From Proteles cristata cristata (lineage: Eukaryota > Chordata > Mammalia > Carnivora > Hyaenidae), in assembly GCA_017311185.1 (NCBI GenBank), contig JAESUZ010005179.1, positions 372,001-436,000 on the forward strand: a stretch of DNA of 64,000 nt, written 5' to 3'. Made by a program: the position numbers and the translations under genes. Shown in pieces: positions 59,840 through 64,000 of this stretch (its first letter is position 1; every line of letters starts with the position of its first letter). The notes below the pieces were generated by a model. The model did not search any database and was not told the DNA's origin. It was given only the letters and a program-made list of their open reading frames with translations.

Positions 59840-60716
59840 CTACCAAAAAAAACAAAAACCAAAAAACACAGAACAATGAATAGTTTTTGCTTAGAAAATA
59901 CATATAACAAAGTAAAAGTTCTGCAGCTAGAGATTATACCTCCGGCGGGCCAGGGGTTCAACAGTTTCACCTACCTTGTGTGGCACTGACATAAATATGT
60001 CTGATCATAAGAGATAAATGTACTAGCATGACTGGTGCTTTAACAGAAATAGTGACACCCCAGAGGAAAACCACTGAAGTCCCGAAATGCAGTTAGCTTT
60101 AAACTGACTTCCATCTGCTTGTATCTTAAAGCCATTTTACAACGTTACGTACTACCCCTTATAAGTCTATGTTCCCAAAAGTTGACCCAAAAGTTACAGA
60201 GCTATTTACATTCCCATCAAAAAAGGAAATACCAGCCACTGAGATATCTGGATGTGGACACAGAGCTTGGTACTCAGCAGGTACTTAAAAAGTGCTGGTT
60301 GGCTGGCTGGCTGGTTGCATGGATGGACCTATGGAAACTGTTTCTCAAATACAGAAGTGCCAAGTTCAGAGACTCTCCTAGTCATCGTTTCACTCCTGGC
60401 ATCTTTCCCTCCTCTACTCTAGGAGTCTGGAAAAATTCTTCCATCCACTTTCCCATGAATCACATGTCATGAAGATGCTTTATATTGGTTCCCCAATTGA
60501 AAGCAATGCCTTTGGGCTGAAACGTGTGGTTTAAGTTTCCTAGAAGATTGATGCTTGCAGTATAATCAGACCATGGGTCAAAATAAAAGCAGTTACTGCT
60601 ACAGATTATGCCTCTGTCATTCAGAGAGGTCCCAGAGTTGAGTATTTCGAATTTAAAAGTTAATAATATTCTAGCAAGGACTGTCCTGCTGGCGCGTCCA
60701 GGCTCTCGGAGAGTAC

Positions 60717-60833
60717 CTCTGTCTATGATGAGAAACGGTGTCTGCATCCCAGCTCTCTGGTTTTCTCCAATCTCTGTGTCGAGGAGCCACCAACCAGATT
60801 TTGATGCCTTCATTTCAAGAGTTTTAAATGAAC
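60717..60833 (-). CDS. F5: F5 exon 18: end of A3 domain
   Basis: 117 bases; two bases finish a Gly codon, 38 codons [20 protein letters not shown] through TPFLIIDR, one base over. The acceptor is ATTTTAG (AG at 60,835-60,834) and the donor AGAG/GTACTC. The end of the copper-oxidase-like A3 domain of the light chain and linker to C1. Confidence 0.96.
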
Positions 60834-61262
60834 CTAAAATAGAAAGCGAAGGACAACATTACATACCCAAAGATTAAAAGTTAATATTAGTCGACAGCTG
60901 TCAAAACTTTTTTAGATTCTTGAGAAATTCTTTAGAAAAGAACTTACAAATTATCCATTTCTCTTTCGGGAGGACTAGAGTTGTAACAAGCATAAAAACA
61001 AAACAAAACAGCACACATACACATTACTCAAAATTAATTGGCCCAGGCTTCAAAAAATCTCCAGCATCTCTTACTAGAAAGAAACTTTCACTGATCTACA
61101 TTCAGTGTCACAAACTAACCTATATACAACACAGCTTCACAGTCCTAAGTATTAAGGCGGTCTTGAATGACTCATTATTGGGTTTCAAGAATATCGTTAT
61201 GTGTTTCCCTCTTTCCCTTCATTTCATTAGTTTTTCTTTTTTGTATATGAAAAGTAAAAATA

Positions 61263-61478
61263 GGGGCACCTGGGTGGCTCAGTCGGTTAAGTGTCCGACT
61301 TCGGCTCAGGTCATGATCTCACGGTTCGTGGGTTTGAGCCCCGCGTCGGGCTCTGTGCTGACAGCTCGGAGCCTGGAGCCTGTTTCAGATTCTGTGTCTC
61401 CCTCTCTCTCTGACCCTCCCCTGCTCACACACTCTCTCTCTGTCTCAAAAATAAATAAACTATTAAAAAAATTTAAAA
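61263..61478 (+). mobile_element. Felid SINE
   Basis: Head ggggcacctgggtggctcag; F5 intron between exons 17 and 18. Confidence 0.94.
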
Positions 61479-62394
61479 AACATCTTTCTCCCATGTTTTC
61501 AAATTTTCTATTAGGTTTACATAGTTGGACAGAGATGCACATACATATACTCAAAATCACTGAAGGACATTTCTGAACCCTCGGATTACCCACTCTGTTA
61601 TTTTAATACTACCCGCTGTCAGTTTACACTTAAATTCCATTGACTGTAATTCATGACTATTTTCCAGATGATGGGTAAAAATTAATAGCTGGTGGCATTC
61701 CTCTAACACACAAGAATGATTCCAGTCTTCCACTCTCCAGTGGAGATATTAGATTTGAAGATTTGGATGGGCCAGCCAATTCCAGCTTCTAAGGCTCAAG
61801 GGAGGATGACCAATCTGGTCATTTACATTTTGTAAAAAGAAGTAACCCTGACCTAATCCTTTATCTCCCTATTTTAAAAAGTGGGTCTTTATAGCTCTAT
61901 TAATGAGCCACTGGTTTGAATAAATCGACCAAGAACACTGTCTCCACACACACACCCCTCCCCCCCCGCCTTTAACCAAACCAGTCCTGTTTGGACTTCT
62001 GTGCCTACCTGAGGTTGACCCACAGAGCAGAACAACTTCCCAACCAAAGTTCTGGCCAGGGACTGACTGCCTTCCCTACCTTCTCAGAGCATTTGTGGAA
62101 GCAAGGCTGCTTGTTAAAAATGCAGAGTCCTGGGGCCCCTGCCCAAGATCAAAGTCTCCAAAAGCAAAATCTCTGCCTTAGCATTTACGGTTTAACCAGC
62201 TTCCTAGAGTTTCACTATGCTTGTTACATTTACACACTCCTACTCACACCCCTACAATGCGCAGATATGCCTATAAACAACTCACTGGCACATAAAAGTC
62301 CTTTGTGATGGTTGGTTTATTTAAACCTTTTCATTATTTTGTACATGAGAAGCTCTAAATACCCCTCTTATTTTTTTGCATTTATAATCTTTAA

Positions 62395-62540
62395 AAACAC
62401 TGCCTCCCACTGCTCCAACAACCTAATGAGTCAGTTTAAGATTAAGATTCCTGTAGTCACTTGCCCAAAGGTATCAGGGTCAGAGTGTGCAGAACGGAAT
62501 TCACGGATTCAAGAATCCCAAAACCCTAGTATGTTTTTAA
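62395..62540 (-). repeat. MIR
   Basis: gtagtcacttgcccaaaggt and the surrounding arrangement fit a minus-strand MIR. Confidence 0.55.
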
Positions 62541-62796
62541 TCTCCTTCCGAACAGAAAGCTGCTAAAGCAGCCTGAGCTCTGTGGGACTCATTTTGTAAT
62601 CTGCTTAAGACCTGGCCTACGTGACATGGAGCGGTTTGGAAAAACCTGCGTCAGACGTAGCATCTCTGTAGAACCGAGCTGAGCCTGTGTGGAGCTGCAT
62701 GCAGTGCCTACACTGGCTGACTTTTTCAGACTCTGTCTACAGTCTGGGGAAATGGCTGTGCCCAGGATCTGTGCCGGAGCCCACACTTGACCCTTA

Positions 62797-64000
<1,204 letters not shown>

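Overview
The window is nuclear DNA of a cat-family carnivore. The clearest sign is a SINE of the felid tRNA-Lys-derived type (RepeatMasker class SINEC_Fc), recognised by its gcgcctgggtggctcag head, CT-rich body and AATAAA/poly(A) tail. About forty copies are scattered over both strands, with carnivore L1 3' ends among them. There are no bacterial or phage-like features. The coding content is intron-split and amounts to roughly 2.6 kb of 64 kb.

Two vertebrate genes lie on the minus strand in the same order as on human chromosome 1q24. SLC19A2, the high-affinity thiamine transporter THTR1, runs from a CpG-island promoter near 23.4-24.0 kb down to the left edge. Exons 1-5 are complete and exon 6 is cut after 44 bases. 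The splice phases fit at every junction and give 446 codons before exon 6. The 3' end of F5 (coagulation factor V) fills 48-63.1 kb. Nine exons, the last nine by the human 25-exon count, encode the end of the A3 domain and the whole C1 and C2 phospholipid-binding domains, with a stop codon at 48,216-48,218 and a poly(A) signal at 48,087-48,092. The rest of F5 lies beyond the right edge.

The intergenic interval (about 24-48 kb) holds mostly repeats plus two notable items. One is a decayed processed copy of ERI3 (31.17-32.45 kb, minus strand). The other is a compact CpG-rich block at 33.65-34.33 kb with adjacent ETS and YY1 motifs, which looks like a promoter for a transcript I cannot identify. 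Other elements include a nearly full-length HAL1-like element (42.83-45.48 kb), a Tigger1 remnant in SLC19A2 intron 2, another Tigger-type remnant, hAT/Charlie MITEs, MaLR LTR pieces, several L1 fragments, MIR and L2 relics, and microsatellites.

No new gene system is evident. The better leads are the unexplained intergenic CpG promoter, a 19-bp tandem repeat abutting the exon 1 splice donor of SLC19A2, duplicated GC boxes in its promoter, inverted SINE and L1 pairs in its intron 1, and several residue changes in the cat factor V A3/C1 region (cysteine exchange, new N-glycosylation sequon, weak splice donor). Comparisons with human proteins rest on recall of those proteins and were not aligned by program. 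Repeat boundaries are read by eye and are good to roughly 5-20 bases unless target-site duplications are given.
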